A stretch of DNA of 64,000 nt from Luteimonas saliphila. Its GTDB lineage: Bacteria; Pseudomonadota; Gammaproteobacteria; Xanthomonadales; Xanthomonadaceae. Of the stretch, positions 1 to 11,906 are shown piece after piece. Where the stretch lies: assembly GCF_016774335.1 (NCBI RefSeq), contig NZ_JAETWA010000026.1, forward strand, positions 149,900 through 213,899. The letters are read 5' to 3'. Under the pieces are notes generated by a model. The model saw nothing but the letters and a program-made list of their open reading frames with translations, searched no databases and was not told the DNA's origin. Both the position numbers and the translations under genes were made by a program. The stretch's first letter is position 1. Each line of letters opens with the position of its first letter.

Positions 1-2
1 TC

Positions 3-98
3 TGGCAATACGCCGCCTACGCGCGCCATCTGCCGGCGGAAGAGGAATTCGAATCGCTGCTCGGCGAGCTGTCACAACGCTTCGGGTGGGCGCGATGA
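3..98 (+). CDS. C-terminal end of a DUF4129-type protein (partial)
   Basis: Reading from base 3 gives 31 codons ending in TGA at 96-98, with the tail LLGELSQRFGWAR. The upstream part lies outside the window. The stop overlaps the ATG of the next gene (ATGA at 95-98), so the two are translationally coupled. In gammaproteobacteria a DUF4129 transglutaminase-associated membrane protein normally precedes DUF4350, MoxR and DUF58 genes, and that order is why I assign it. The fragment is too short to prove the family by itself. Confidence 0.5.
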   Translation, partial: WQYAAYARHLPAEEEFESLLGELSQRFGWAR

Positions 99-1215
99 AG
101 GGGCGCGTGCCGCGGGCCGCCCTGGCGCTGCTCGGACTGGTGTGCCTGGGCGTGCTGGTGGCGTGGTGGCTGCACCACTACGAGCGGGTCGAACGCACGG
201 TGCCGTTGCCGCCGGCCGGCGAGGCCGCCTACAACCCGCTGTATGCGCTGCGGCGCGCGCTGCAGGCCGACGGCGTGGCGGTGGATTCGCGACAGCGGCT
301 CGATCTGGCCGCGCACCCGCCTGACGCGCGCGACACGGTGCTGCTGCTCGGCGACCCGCGCACCCTCGCAGAACGCGAAGTCGACGCGTTGCTGACGTGG
401 ATGGATGCGGGCGGACACCTGATCGTGTCGACACCGCGCGGGCGCCGCCTGTCCGCGCCGCGGCCGTCCGACCTGCTGGCGCGGCTCGGCCTGGCGTTGC
501 TGCCCGGCGCCGGCGGCTGCGAGGCCTTCCAGGTTCCGGGGCAGGAGCGGCACGTGGAATTCTGCGGCGGTACGCGCTTCACCCTGCAGGGCATCGATCC
601 GCTGCTCTCGTGGGGCGACTTCGCCGACGGCTTCGTGTTCGCACGGCAGGCGTACGGGGCAGGCAGGGCCGACGTGCTGGCCTCGCTCGACTTCCTCGAG
701 AACGACAAGCTGTCGGAAGCGCCGCACGCGGCGCTGGCGCGGCAACTGCTCGAACCCAACTACGGCCGCGGCACCATCCACCTCGTCTACGCCGCGAACG
801 TGCCGCCCCTGTGGCGCCTGCTGCTGGAGCATGCGTGGATGGCATGGGCGCCGCTGCTGCTGGCGCTGCTGGCCTGGCTGTGGATGCGCCTGCAGCGGGT
901 CGGTCCGGCGATGCCGCCGCCGGCACAGGCGCGGCGCTCGCTGCTCGAGCACGTGCAGGCCAGCGGCGAGCACCTGCGTCGCTACGGTCGTGCGTCGCTG
1001 CTGCACGCGGCGATGCGCGATGCCTTCCTCGACCGCCTGCGCCGACGCGACCCGTTCGCCGCGGCGCTGGACGGCGTCGCCCGCGCCGAGGCGATCGCCG
1101 CGCGCACCGGCCTGTCCGCACCCGACATCGAACACGCGCTGCGTTCCCCGCGCCCGCGCGACGGCAACGACTTCCGCCTGCGGGTGGCCCGACTCATCGA
1201 AATGAGAAGACGACT

Positions 1216-1219
<4 letters not shown>
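95..1219 (+). CDS. DUF4350 domain membrane protein
   Basis: A 374-residue protein with one membrane segment near residues 8-25, a soluble domain, and a second hydrophobic segment near residues 250-270 (WAPLLLALLAWLW), followed by a basic cytoplasmic tail. The soluble part resembles a Rossmann-like DUF4350 domain, which in these operons sits between a DUF4129 protein and a MoxR ATPase. I chose ATG 95 because it overlaps the upstream stop; an in-frame GTG lies at 86. Its own TGA (1217-1219) overlaps the moxR start, again as ATGA. The exact function is unknown. Such operons are linked to MoxR/VWA chaperone systems that act on envelope or metal-cofactor proteins. Confidence 0.82.
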
Positions 1220-2201
<982 letters not shown>

Positions 2202-2205
<4 letters not shown>

Positions 2206-3557
2206 GCCCCACGCCCGTCCGCCGCCGTTTCCTGCCGCGCCCGGCGCCCGCGCTGGTCGCCTGCGCCGTGGTCTGGGGGTTGCTCGGCGCGGCGACCAGC
2301 ATCGGCTGGCTGCCGGCGTGGGCGTGGACGATCGCGGGCGCTGCGCTGGCGACGCTGGCGCTCGCCGACCTCGTCGTGCTGTGGCGCAGCGGCGTGCCGG
2401 ATGTCTCGCGCAGCGTGCCCGAGGCGTTGGCGCTGGGGATCGAGCGCGAGGTGCGGCTGCACCTGGAGCCGGGCGCGCGCGGCGTGCGCGTGGACGTGCA
2501 CGACCTGCATCCCGGCGGCTGGGACGTGAGCGGCCTGCCGCGGCGCCTGGCGCTGGACCCAGGCCTGGTGTCGAGCGTCGGCTACCGGCTGCGGCCCAAC
2601 GCGCGCGGCGCCTTCATGTTCGACGGCGTGCACCTGGTGCTGCATTCGCCGCTGCGGCTGTGGCGACGGCTGTGCCTGGCGGGCGCAGCACAGCGCGTGC
2701 GCGTGTTCCCGGACTTCGCGCCGCTGGCGAAGTTCGCGCTGGTCAGCGCCGAGCAGGCCTCGCGGATGATGGGCGCGCACGTGCGGCGCCGGCGCGGCGA
2801 GGGCACCGACTTCCACCAGATGCGCGAATACCGGGTCGGCGACAGCCTGCGCCAGATCGACTGGAAGGCGACCTCGCGCGCGCGCAAGCTCATCTCGCGC
2901 GAGTACCAGGACGAGAAGAACCAGCAGCTGGTGGTGGTGCTCGACACCGGCCGCCGCATGCTGGCGCGCGACCCGGCGCCCGCGAAGGCAGGCGACGCGC
3001 TGGCGCATTTCGACCACGCGCTCGACGCCTCGCTGCTGGTGGCCTACCTGGCGTTGCGCCAGGGCGACGCCGTCGGCCTGTTCGCGACCGGCGGCGAGCG
3101 TCGCTGGGTGCCGCCGCGACGCGGCATGGCCGCGATCGACACCCTGCTGCGCGCCAGCTACGACCTGCAGCCGCAGCCGGTGGCGACCGACTACCTCGCC
3201 GCCGCCACCGAACTGTCGCTGCGCCAGCGCCGTCGCGGCCTGCTGATGCTGGTGACCAACCTGCGCGACGAGGACATCGAAGACGTGCTGGCCGCGGTGC
3301 GCATGCTGCAGAAGCGGCACCTGGTAGTGGTGGCCTCGCTGCGCGAGCGCGCGCTCGACGAGGTGCTCGAGCAGGAGGTGCACGACATCTCCGCCGCCGT
3401 GCGCGCCGGCGCCACCGCGCGCTACCTCGCCCAGCGCGCCGCCGCGCACGACGCCCTGCGCCGCCATCGCGTGACGGTGCTGGACGTGACCGCGGCGCAG
3501 CTGCCCGCGGCGCTTGTCGAACGCTACCTGGCGATCAAGCGCGAAGGGTTGCTGTAG
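2202..3557 (+). CDS. DUF58 (VWA-like) membrane-anchored protein
   Basis: A 451-residue protein starting at a GTG that overlaps the moxR stop. Two hydrophobic segments near residues 13-60 anchor it. The central DUF58 signature is clear: GTDFHQMREYRVGD followed by RQIDWKATSRARKL, with VVVLDTGRRM as the start of a VWA-like fold. DUF58 proteins are the usual MoxR partners. The gene closes the operon; the DNA after its TAG is a repeat-rich spacer with no recognisable terminator hairpin. Confidence 0.9.
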
Positions 3558-3591
3558 ACGGGATCGACAGGCCGGTGGTGCGTGAAGCAGA

Positions 3592-3777
3592 TTTCTCCCT
3601 TCGGTCGAAATGACAGGTATGGTTGCGAGGACAGGTGGGTCTAACGGAAGGGGTAGGTCGACGGACAGGTACGTCGACGGACTGGTCGAAAGGACAGGTC
3701 GGGGTTCAACGGTCAGGTTCGGTCGAAATGGCGGGATCAGGCGTTCCCCCTGTGTCATTTCGACCGGAGGGAGAAAT
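3592..3777. repeat. Inverted pair of TTTCTCCC...GGTCGAAATGACA repeats with GACAGGT units
   Basis: One full copy lies at 3592-3615 (TTTCTCCCT, CGGTCGAAATGACA). A full copy in opposite orientation lies at 3753-3777, and a partial copy at 3719-3730. Between them the heptamer GACAGGT recurs at 3612, 3630, 3664 and 3693. No gene is present from 3558 to 3832 apart from this material. The copies match those downstream of the GIY-YIG gene (4120-4213). Such short palindromic intergenic repeats resemble REP-like or MITE-like elements. I see no transposase. Confidence 0.75.
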
Positions 3778-3832
3778 CCCGCCCGCAGCCTGCTAGCGTC
3801 CGGATCGACGGAAAGGTTCAAGGAGGAACCGC

Positions 3833-4141
3833 ATGCCCGGAGAGCACCGCTATTTCGTCTATATCCTCACCAACCGCACCCGCAAGGTCATGTACATCGG
3901 CATGACCAGCGATCTCGTCCGGCGGCTGCATGAACACCGCACGCACGCGGTCCCGGGATTCACGGCCAGGTATCGCGTGGACACGCTGGTCTACTTCGAG
4001 GAGACCAGCGACGTGCTCGCGGCGCTCGGGCGCGAGAAGCAGATCAAGAAGTGGCGACGCGAGAAGAAGGACGCGCTGGTGGCGTCGATGAATCCGGATT
4101 GGCGCAACCTGGGGCTGGATTTCTCCCTACGGTCGAAATGA
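3833..4141 (+). CDS. GIY-YIG nuclease superfamily protein
   Basis: A 102-residue single-domain protein of the UvrC N-terminal/YhbQ-like GIY-YIG family. The motif appears as FVYIL and then MYIGMTSDLVRRLHEHR; GREKQIKKWRR follows, as in YhbQ relatives. An AGGAGG-like ribosome site (AAGGAGGAACCGC) precedes the ATG. The last codons (DFSLRSK and the TGA) lie inside an intergenic repeat copy at 4120-4143, so the C-terminus is supplied by the repeat. The gene is isolated, with inverted repeat copies on both sides. Its cellular role is unknown, and nuclease activity is inferred from the family. Confidence 0.85.
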   Translation: MPGEHRYFVYILTNRTRKVMYIGMTSDLVRRLHEHRTHAVPGFTARYRVDTLVYFEETSDVLAALGREKQIKKWRREKKDALVASMNPDWRNLGLDFSLRSK

Positions 4142-4213
4142 CAGTACCTACGGTCGAAATGACAGCGCCGGGCATTCCCGTCCCGTTTGTCATTTCGACC
4201 GAAGGGAGAAATC
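4120..4213. repeat. Second cluster of the same intergenic repeat
   Basis: A full copy lies at 4120-4143 (TTTCTCCCTACGGTCGAAAT then GACA). A partial copy lies at 4148-4164, and a full copy in inverted orientation at 4188-4213. The first copy supplies the last codons and stop of the GIY-YIG gene. The inverted copies could form a long hairpin in RNA, so they may also act as a terminator between the convergent GIY-YIG and aroE genes. Confidence 0.75.
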
Positions 4214-4282
4214 TCCTGTCAGCAGCCAGCAGCCAGCAGCGTCCGGCTCCGCATTATCAGCGCGATCGCCCCCGAACCGCCT

Positions 4283-5125
4283 TCAGTCCGCCGTCACCAG
4301 CGCCGCATGGCGTGCGTGCAGCTCTTCGTAGACCGCATCGGTGTGCGGGCGCACGCCGTGCCACAGGGCGAAGCTCTCCGCAGCCTGTTCGACCAGCATG
4401 CCGAGGCCGTCGATCGCCTCGTGCGCGCCGTTGGCGCGGGCCCAGGCCAGGAACGGGATCGCAGCCTCGCCGTAGCTCAGGTCGACCGCCGCGCTGCGCG
4501 AGCCCAGCAGCGACATCGGCAGGCGCGGGGTGCGCCCGTCGCGGCCGGCCGAAGTGGCGTTGATCAGCAGGCCGAACTCGCCGAGCGACGGCAGGTCGGC
4601 GAGGTAACGCGCATGCACGCGCCCGGGTTGGCCCAGGGTATCGGCCAGCGCGTCGGCGCGTTCGGGCGTGCGGTTGACGATGAACAGGTCGCCGATGCCG
4701 GCATCGAGCAGCGACGGCGCGATCCCGCGTGCGGCGCCGCCGGCACCGATCAGCAGGGTGCGGCGCTGGCGCAGGTCCAGGCCCCGGCGCTCGGTGAGGT
4801 CGCGCACCAGCCCGGCACCGTCGGTGTTGTCGCCGTGCCACTGGCCTTCGATGCGGGCCAGGGTGTTCACCGCGCCGGCGCGGCGCGCGCGTTCGGTGGT
4901 GGTCGCGCTCAGCGCGAAGGCCGATTCCTTCAGCGGCAGGGTCACGTTGGCGCCGACCCCGCCGGCCGCGGCGAAGGCCTCCAGCGCGTCGAAGAAGGTG
5001 TCGTGGGTCGCGTCGATCGCCTCGTAGCGCAGCGCGATCCCGGTCTGGCGGCCGAACGCGGCATGGATGTGCGGCGAAAGCGTGTGCGCGACGGGATGGC
5101 CGAAGACCGCGTACTGGCTGCTCAT
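4283..5125 (-). CDS. aroE: Shikimate dehydrogenase (NADP+)
   Basis: A 280-residue enzyme that reduces 3-dehydroshikimate to shikimate in the chorismate pathway. The shikimate-binding LSPHIH stretch (residues 16-21), catalytic Lys66 in NVTLPLKE and Asp102 in GDNTDGAGL are present. The NADP site shows GAGGAARG and NRTPERA. The length is normal. It stands alone on the minus strand, 57 bases from the GNAT gene. Chorismate is also the substrate of the chorismatase 2 kb away, but nothing indicates co-transcription. Confidence 0.96.
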   Translation of the reverse strand: MSSQYAVFGHPVAHTLSPHIHAAFGRQTGIALRYEAIDATHDTFFDALEAFAAAGGVGANVTLPLKESAFALSATTTERARRAGAVNTLARIEGQWHGDNTDGAGLVRDLTERRGLDLRQRRTLLIGAGGAARGIAPSLLDAGIGDLFIVNRTPERADALADTLGQPGRVHARYLADLPSLGEFGLLINATSAGRDGRTPRLPMSLLGSRSAAVDLSYGEAAIPFLAWARANGAHEAIDGLGMLVEQAAESFALWHGVRPHTDAVYEELHARHAALVTAD

Positions 5126-5182
5126 GACGCACCGATTCCCTTGCGTGGACCCCGGTCGGAGTCTACCCGGACCGCGGCCGCT

Positions 5183-6858
<1,676 letters not shown>

Positions 6859-7107
6859 CTAGATCAGGCCGCCGCCCAGGCCCAGCCGCCAGATCGCCAC
6901 GAAGATGACGATGCCGTTGATCACCAGCCCGGCCTTGGCCCGGCCGCGTCGCCCGGTGCGGGTGAACAGCAGGCCGATCGCAGCGAGGATCGCGCCCACC
7001 GCGGCGAAGGGAATCAGCAACCAGTTGGTGATGCCGACCAGCGGGATCAGCGCGAGGATCATCCAGATCATCGTCAAGATGCCCCAGACCAGGCTGATCA
7101 TTCCCAT
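6859..7107 (-). CDS. Small two- or three-helix membrane protein
   Basis: An 82-residue protein, almost entirely hydrophobic. There are helices near residues 4-24, 27-47 and 62-80, and a basic loop (RTGRRGRAK) between the second and third. A near-perfect AGGAGG ribosome site sits 6 bases before the ATG. It resembles small DUF4190/YqaE-like membrane proteins but I cannot name a family. It lies alone between hemB and the pigment cluster on the minus strand. Confidence 0.75.
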   Translation of the reverse strand: MGMISLVWGILTMIWMILALIPLVGITNWLLIPFAAVGAILAAIGLLFTRTGRRGRAKAGLVINGIVIFVAIWRLGLGGGLI

Positions 7108-7220
7108 GGTGTCCTCCTGTACCGGGCCGGATGGCCCACGCGTCGTAGACGGACCATGCGGCGCGGACGTGACCGTTGCAAGCGGCCGCGCCAGCGGCGG
7201 TGCCGGGCTGGCGCGACGCA

Positions 7221-8252
7221 TCAGCCGGCGTCGTGCACGCCGTCGATCTCGATCGCCAGTTCGCGGCGGCAGATCGCGGCATGCAGGAGGATCCGCGGCA
7301 CGCGGTCGCCGAAGCGGGCATCGAGCGCGGCGGCGACCAGCGGCAGGTCGTCGAGGTCGCGCACGTACACCTTCAGCCGGGTTCCGGCGCCGAACTGCGC
7401 GGGCATCGCGGGTTGGCGCGCGCGGGCTGCGCTGAGCAGGGCGTCGAAGTTGGCGAAGGTCTCGTCGAGCTGGGCCAGCAGTGCGCCCGCATGCTGCGAG
7501 GCGTGCCCGACCACGGCCGCGGTCCCCGACAGCAGCAGCGGCATCGCGCCGCCGGGCGGTGGCAGCATCGCGCGGGCGAAGCTCGGCGGCTGTGGCCCGT
7601 ATTCGCGCGGATAGCGATAGGCGCTGACCTGGCGCGGATTCTCCACCGGCGTGCCCGGTTCGCGCGACGCAAGCCAGTAGATCTGGACGGTGCGGGCATC
7701 GTCGCAGCGCCCGATCGCGGTGGCCGCGGGCAGGGCGCTGGCGTCGAAGTCGCCCAGGCCGCGCGCGCGGCCGATGCAGAAGCGGCGGTAGCGCTCGGTA
7801 TCGCCGTCGCCCAGGGTGATCGCGTCGAGGTAGTTCCAGACCCGCAGCAGGTGCGGGTAGTCGCTGCCGCCGACGAATCGCGTCAGCGTGCGGTACGCGT
7901 GTTCCGCGGCCAGCAGGATGCCGCTGTTGTCGCCGTCGCCGGTGTGGCCGGCCGGCTCGTCGACCTCGATCGCGCCGAACAGCAGCTGGCCGTCGCACGA
8001 CCACGCGATCTCGCCGTCGCGCCCGCTGTCCACCGGCGCCAGCGCATGCCAGACCTCCACTTTCGCCTCGCCGTGCGGCTGCAGCGGCACCCGCAGGTAG
8101 CGCGGGTCGTCCAGGCGGGGCGCCTGCTCGCCGAAGCCGAGCACCGCCAGCACGTCGGCGCGTGACAGCAGTTCCGACACGCCGGCGGCGTCGACGTACT
8201 CCACGCGCAGGCGCGGCGGCAGGCGCGGCGGCAGCGGCGCGGGACGGCTCAC
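7221..8252 (-). CDS. xanB2: XanB2-like chorismatase (3-/4-hydroxybenzoate synthase)
   Basis: A 343-residue protein of the FkbO/Hyg5/XanB2 chorismatase family. It splits chorismate to hydroxybenzoates and pyruvate; in Xanthomonas these feed the xanthomonadin starter unit and ubiquinone. Family features include DYPHLLRVWNYLDAI, YRRFCIGRARGLGDF, the Y-W-L-A-S stretch, and the C-terminal ILLHAAICRRELAIEIDG. I use the GTG at 8252, which overlaps the stop of the upstream flavoprotein (GTGA), so the two minus-strand genes are coupled. The gene lies at one edge of the pigment cluster. Confidence 0.87.
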   Translation of the reverse strand: MSRPAPLPPRLPPRLRVEYVDAAGVSELLSRADVLAVLGFGEQAPRLDDPRYLRVPLQPHGEAKVEVWHALAPVDSGRDGEIAWSCDGQLLFGAIEVDEPAGHTGDGDNSGILLAAEHAYRTLTRFVGGSDYPHLLRVWNYLDAITLGDGDTERYRRFCIGRARGLGDFDASALPAATAIGRCDDARTVQIYWLASREPGTPVENPRQVSAYRYPREYGPQPPSFARAMLPPPGGAMPLLLSGTAAVVGHASQHAGALLAQLDETFANFDALLSAARARQPAMPAQFGAGTRLKVYVRDLDDLPLVAAALDARFGDRVPRILLHAAICRRELAIEIDGVHDAG

Positions 8253-9622
8253 GGGCTCCCCTCGTGCAGGGTGTCGCCGGCGAACGAGGCCCGGACCTGG
8301 CGGCGGCGGTCGCGCCAGCCGCGCAGCGCCCGTGGCGCGATCGCGACCGCGTTGAGCGCATACACCAGCCGGAACAGGTACAGCCGCCAGTGCACCCGGC
8401 GGTTGTCGAACACGTCGCCGGCCAGCATCGAGATCACCGCCTGCTCCAGCTGCCAGTCGTTGCGCGGCGCGGCGAACAGGCGCCGCATCACCGGCGTGTT
8501 GAAGCGATGGATGAACCAGCTGAAGTGGCGCAGGCCGCGTTCGAGCCGTGCCTGCATCGCCCGCTGCAGGGCGGCCTCGCGCGCGGGCTCGCGCAGCGCG
8601 CCGTCGACCACCGCGGCCGCCTGGCGCGCGCCGTCCATCGCCAGGTACACACCGGAGGAGAAGATCGGGTCGACGAAGGCGTAGGCATCGCCGACCAGGA
8701 TCCAGCCGGGGCCGGCCATGCGCGTGGCGCCGTAGGAATAGTTGCCGGTGGCATGCACCGGCGCCACGCGCTGCGCGCCCTGCATCCGCGCCCACACCCC
8801 CGGATTGGACTGCAGGGTGCGCATCAGCAGGGTCTCGTTGTCGATGCGCCCGCCGCCGTCGTTGCGCTGCCGCAGGTATTCGGGGAAGCACACCGCGCCC
8901 ACGCTCATGACGTCGTCGGGCAGCGGGATCAGCCAGAACCAGCCCTGGTCGAAGCGCGCGACGGTGATGTTGCCCGCGTCCGCGCCCGGGTGGCGGGCGA
9001 CCCCGCGGAAATGGCTGAACAGCGCCGCCGACTGGTGCTTCGGATCCCTGCGCTTGAGCTTGCGGCTGTTGGCCAGGAAGGTGTCGCGGCCGCTGGCGTC
9101 GACCACGTAGCGCGGACGCCACTGCCGGCGCGCGCCGTCGGCAAGCACGGCCTCGACCCGGTCCGGGCGCCCGTGGTGGCCGAACGCCACCTCGACCACC
9201 CGCGCGCGTTCGCGTGCGTCGACCCCGCTGGCGCGCGCATGGTCGAACAGCAGCGCGTCGAACCGGTCGCGGCGCACGTGCACGGCGTAGTCGTGACCCG
9301 GCTCCAGCGCCCGGGTGAAATGGATGACGTGGTGCCCACCGTCCGCCTCCTGCAGCGGGAAGTCGGCGCCCGGCTTGTGCACCCCGATCGCGCGCACCTG
9401 CTCGAGCACCCCGAGCTCGGCGAGAATCGGCATGTTCATCGGCAACAGCGACTCGCCGATGTGGAAGCGCGGATGCGCGTCCTTTTCCAGCAGCACCACC
9501 CGCCAGCCGCGACGCGCCAGCAGGGTGGCCGCCGTGCTGCCGGCCGGGCCGCCGCCGACGACCACGACGTCGCAGTCCTCGGGTCCGGTCGGGATGCTGG
9601 CGGGCGGGTCGGGGCTGGCCAT
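8249..9622 (-). CDS. FAD-dependent halogenase-like oxidoreductase of the pigment cluster
   Basis: A 457-residue flavoprotein. The FAD site is GGGPAGS (residues 23-29), followed by HIGESLLP. It carries the flavin-halogenase signature W-x-W-x-I-P as WFWLIP (228-233), and FSSG at 321-324 in DPIFSSGVYLA, the segment that holds halide in phenolic-type halogenases. Xanthomonadins are brominated aryl polyenes, so this is a good candidate for the brominating enzyme; that role is inferred. I start at MASPDPP (9622); an in-frame ATG lies at 9658. The gene is coupled to the chorismatase gene and divergent from the ACP gene. Confidence 0.82.
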   Translation of the reverse strand: MASPDPPASIPTGPEDCDVVVVGGGPAGSTAATLLARRGWRVVLLEKDAHPRFHIGESLLPMNMPILAELGVLEQVRAIGVHKPGADFPLQEADGGHHVIHFTRALEPGHDYAVHVRRDRFDALLFDHARASGVDARERARVVEVAFGHHGRPDRVEAVLADGARRQWRPRYVVDASGRDTFLANSRKLKRRDPKHQSAALFSHFRGVARHPGADAGNITVARFDQGWFWLIPLPDDVMSVGAVCFPEYLRQRNDGGGRIDNETLLMRTLQSNPGVWARMQGAQRVAPVHATGNYSYGATRMAGPGWILVGDAYAFVDPIFSSGVYLAMDGARQAAAVVDGALREPAREAALQRAMQARLERGLRHFSWFIHRFNTPVMRRLFAAPRNDWQLEQAVISMLAGDVFDNRRVHWRLYLFRLVYALNAVAIAPRALRGWRDRRRQVRASFAGDTLHEGSP

Positions 9623-9789
9623 CCGGTTGCGTCTGGGCGGGCATGAACGGGTGCGCATGATAGCGGACGCCCGGCACCGGTCCGGCGGCGGGCGGAGCGG
9701 AGGCCGCACTTTCCTGAACGGACCGGCGCGCTTGCGAACGGCGACGCGATGCACGATGGTTGCGGGTCCTGTCCGAAGCCGCCGCTGCC

Positions 9790-10059
9790 ATGCCCGAGCA
9801 AACCGATGCCGAACGCGAACTCGCCGAACTGCTGGTCGAGAGCCTGAACCTGGACGGGGTGGCCGCGGCCGACATCGATCCGGAGGCGCCGCTGTTCAAT
9901 GCCGGGCTGGGGCTGGACTCGATCGACGCGCTGGAACTGGCGTTGGCGGTCAGCAAGCGCTATGGATTCCAGCTGCGTTCGGACAACGACGAGAACCGGC
10001 GCATCTTCGCTTCGCTGCGGGCGCTGTCCGGGCACGTCCAGCAGCACCGGACGACCTGA
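9790..10059 (+). CDS. Acyl carrier protein of the aryl polyene cluster
   Basis: An 89-residue ACP with the phosphopantetheine-attachment serine in GLGLDSIDALELAL. It would carry the growing polyene chain. I start at MPEQTDAER (9790); the open frame extends 10 codons further upstream without a ribosome site. It is the first gene of a plus-strand run that continues through the exporter. Only one ACP is present in the window, while E. coli-type aryl polyene clusters have two. Confidence 0.9.
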   Translation: MPEQTDAERELAELLVESLNLDGVAAADIDPEAPLFNAGLGLDSIDALELALAVSKRYGFQLRSDNDENRRIFASLRALSGHVQQHRTT

Positions 10060-10063
10060 CGAC

Positions 10064-10747
10064 TTGATCCTCGCCCTGCAGATCGCGCTGGCGGTGGCCT
10101 ACGCGTTGCTCGCGCACGGCGCCAGCGCGGGCGGCGACGCGCGCCTGGCGCTGGCGGCATTGCTGGTGCTGGTGGCGCTGGTGCTGGCGCCGCCGCTGCT
10201 GCGGCTGCGGCCGTGGGCGTTCGCGCTGGCGGCGGTGTCGTCCGCGGCGGCGTGGTGGCTGTACCGGCAGGGGCTGGCCACGCTGCCGCTGCTGGTGGTG
10301 CCGGTGGTGTTCGTGGCGCTGGTGGCCTGGGTGTTCGGGCGCAGCCTGCAGCGGGGGCGGGTGCCGCTGATCACCCGGATCGTGTCCGGGCTCGACGGCG
10401 TGCCGCCCGAGCGGTTACCGGCCGACGTGGCCGCCTATGCGCGCGGGCTGACCGCACTCTGGGCCGGGGTGCTGGTGCTGCTGGGGGTGGCCAACCTGGT
10501 CCTGGCGCTGATTGCCAGCCCCGGCGGGCTGCTGGCCCAGGTCGGCATCGCCTCGCCGTGGCCGATTACCCCCGAGCAATGGTCCTGGCTGGCGAACGTG
10601 CTGGGCTACGGCGTGGTCGGCGGGTTCTTCGTGCTCGAATTCCAGTGGCGGCGCTACCGGTTTCCCGAGCGCCACCATGGCTTCGTCGGTTTCCTGCGCC
10701 GTCTCGGCGGGCTGGGACCGGCGTTCTGGCGCGATTTCCTGCGATGA
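10064..10747 (+). CDS. COG4648-like membrane protein of the aryl polyene cluster
   Basis: A 227-residue integral membrane protein with about six hydrophobic helices. The C-terminal motif FFVLEFQWRRYRFPERHHGFVGFLRR is near-diagnostic in position and charge. Homologues lie next to the ACP genes in most aryl polyene clusters (ApeG position). Their role is unknown, possibly scaffolding at the membrane. Translation probably starts at the TTG at 10064, four bases after the ACP stop, since no ATG precedes the first helix. Its stop overlaps an ATG (10744) in frame with the next gene. Confidence 0.8.
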   Translation: MILALQIALAVAYALLAHGASAGGDARLALAALLVLVALVLAPPLLRLRPWAFALAAVSSAAAWWLYRQGLATLPLLVVPVVFVALVAWVFGRSLQRGRVPLITRIVSGLDGVPPERLPADVAAYARGLTALWAGVLVLLGVANLVLALIASPGGLLAQVGIASPWPITPEQWSWLANVLGYGVVGGFFVLEFQWRRYRFPERHHGFVGFLRRLGGLGPAFWRDFLR

Positions 10748-10872
10748 GCCCGCCGGATGCCCGGGCCGGGGCGGCTTCAGGCGGGCGTGCGCAGCCCGAC
10801 GGTATCCTGTGCGACGAACAACCGGGGTCGATGTCCCGAAGGGACGCGGGACGTGCGGGGGCAGGACGCGTG

Positions 10873-11598
10873 ATGTGGCGGCTGTACAACACCATCCAGT
10901 TCGCGTTCACGCTGGCCTGGACGGCGGGCTGGATCACGCTGGCGCTGCTGATGCGGCCGTTTTCGGGCCCGCAGGCGCGGCTGCCGCTGCGCATGGCCGC
11001 GCGCTGCTGGGCGCCGGGCCTGCTGTGGGGCGCCGGCGCGCGACTGCAGGTGGACGGGCAGGAGCGCGTCGACTGGTCCAGGCCCTGCCTGTTCGTCGCC
11101 AACCACCAGTCGGTGATCGACATCTGCGCGCTGTTCCGCGCGATTCCGGTGCCGCTGCGCTTCCTGCTCAAGGAGGAGATGAAGCAGGTGCCGTTCGTGG
11201 GCTGGTACGCCCGCGCCACCGGGATGCTGTTCATCGTCCGCGACAACGCGCGTGCCGGCGCGCTGTTCCGGCGCGAGGCGGCGGCGCTGCTGGCGCGGGG
11301 GCAGAGCCTGTGCCTGTTCCCCGAGGGCACCCGCAGCCGCAGCGGCGAGGTGGCGCCGTTCAAGGCCGGCTCGCTGCAGGCAGCGATCGACGCCGGGGTC
11401 GCCGTGGTGCCGGTGGCGCTGCACGGCGCCGGCCGGGTACTGCCGGTGGACGGCTTCTTCCGGGTGCGGCCGGGCACGATCCGGGTCCGCTTCGGCACCC
11501 CGCTGCCGGTGCGCGACGAGGGTCGGCCGGTGGCGCGCCAGGCGCTCGCCGACCGCGCGCAGGCGCAGGTGACGGCGATGCTGCGGGACCTGGAGTGA
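10873..11598 (+). CDS. PlsC-like 1-acyltransferase of the pigment cluster
   Basis: A 241-residue acyltransferase. Block I is FVANHQSVIDICAL (the H-x4-D variant, here HQSVID) and block III is LCLFPEGTRSRSG. An N-terminal membrane helix (residues 6-28) precedes the domain. In aryl polyene clusters such enzymes attach the polyene to a glycerol or sugar lipid. I chose ATG 10873. An in-frame ATG at 10744, overlapping the previous stop, would add 43 low-complexity residues and cannot be excluded. Downstream spacing to the dehydratase gene is five bases. Confidence 0.87.
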   Translation: MWRLYNTIQFAFTLAWTAGWITLALLMRPFSGPQARLPLRMAARCWAPGLLWGAGARLQVDGQERVDWSRPCLFVANHQSVIDICALFRAIPVPLRFLLKEEMKQVPFVGWYARATGMLFIVRDNARAGALFRREAAALLARGQSLCLFPEGTRSRSGEVAPFKAGSLQAAIDAGVAVVPVALHGAGRVLPVDGFFRVRPGTIRVRFGTPLPVRDEGRPVARQALADRAQAQVTAMLRDLE

Positions 11599-11603
11599 GC
11601 GGC

Positions 11604-11906
11604 ATGGAATTCGTGATCGATCCCGGCCATCCCGCGCTGCCCGGGCATTTCCCCGGTCGCCCGGTGGTGCCGGGGGTGGTCGTGCTCGACCGCGTGATCG
11701 CAGCGATCGAACGCGCGGCCGGTCCGCTGCCGCCGCTGCGGCTGCCGCAGGTCAAGTTCCTGCAGCCGCTGCTACCGGGCGAGCGGGCGCGGATCGAGTT
11801 CGAACCCTCGGCACCGGCCCCGGCCGCGCGCTGGCGGTTCCGGGTGCTGCGCGGGGAGGCGACCATCGCCAGCGGCGAGATCGTCGCCGAGGCGGCGCCG
11901 GCGTGA
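11604..11906 (+). CDS. FabZ/FabA-like 3-hydroxyacyl-ACP dehydratase, short hotdog protein
   Basis: A 100-residue single hotdog domain with the dehydratase signature HPALPGHFPGRPVVPGVVVLD, in which the histidine of GHFPG is catalytic. It would remove water from 3-hydroxyacyl intermediates to build the conjugated double bonds. GGAG lies eight bases before the ATG at 11604. A GTG at 11595 overlapping the previous stop is an alternative start. It ends overlapping the GTG of the next gene. Confidence 0.87.
   Translation: MEFVIDPGHPALPGHFPGRPVVPGVVVLDRVIAAIERAAGPLPPLRLPQVKFLQPLLPGERARIEFEPSAPAPAARWRFRVLRGEATIASGEIVAEAAPA

Noticed and set aside
3558-3832. CRISPR array suggested by repeated GACAGGT and GGTCGAAATG units
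   Set aside because: Repeat units are short, irregularly spaced (18, 34, 29 bases) and appear in both orientations; no cas genes nearby.
10744-10872. N-terminal extension of the PlsC-like acyltransferase from the overlapping ATG
   Set aside because: Would add 43 residues without family similarity; the ATG at 10873 directly begins the membrane helix. Kept only as an alternative.
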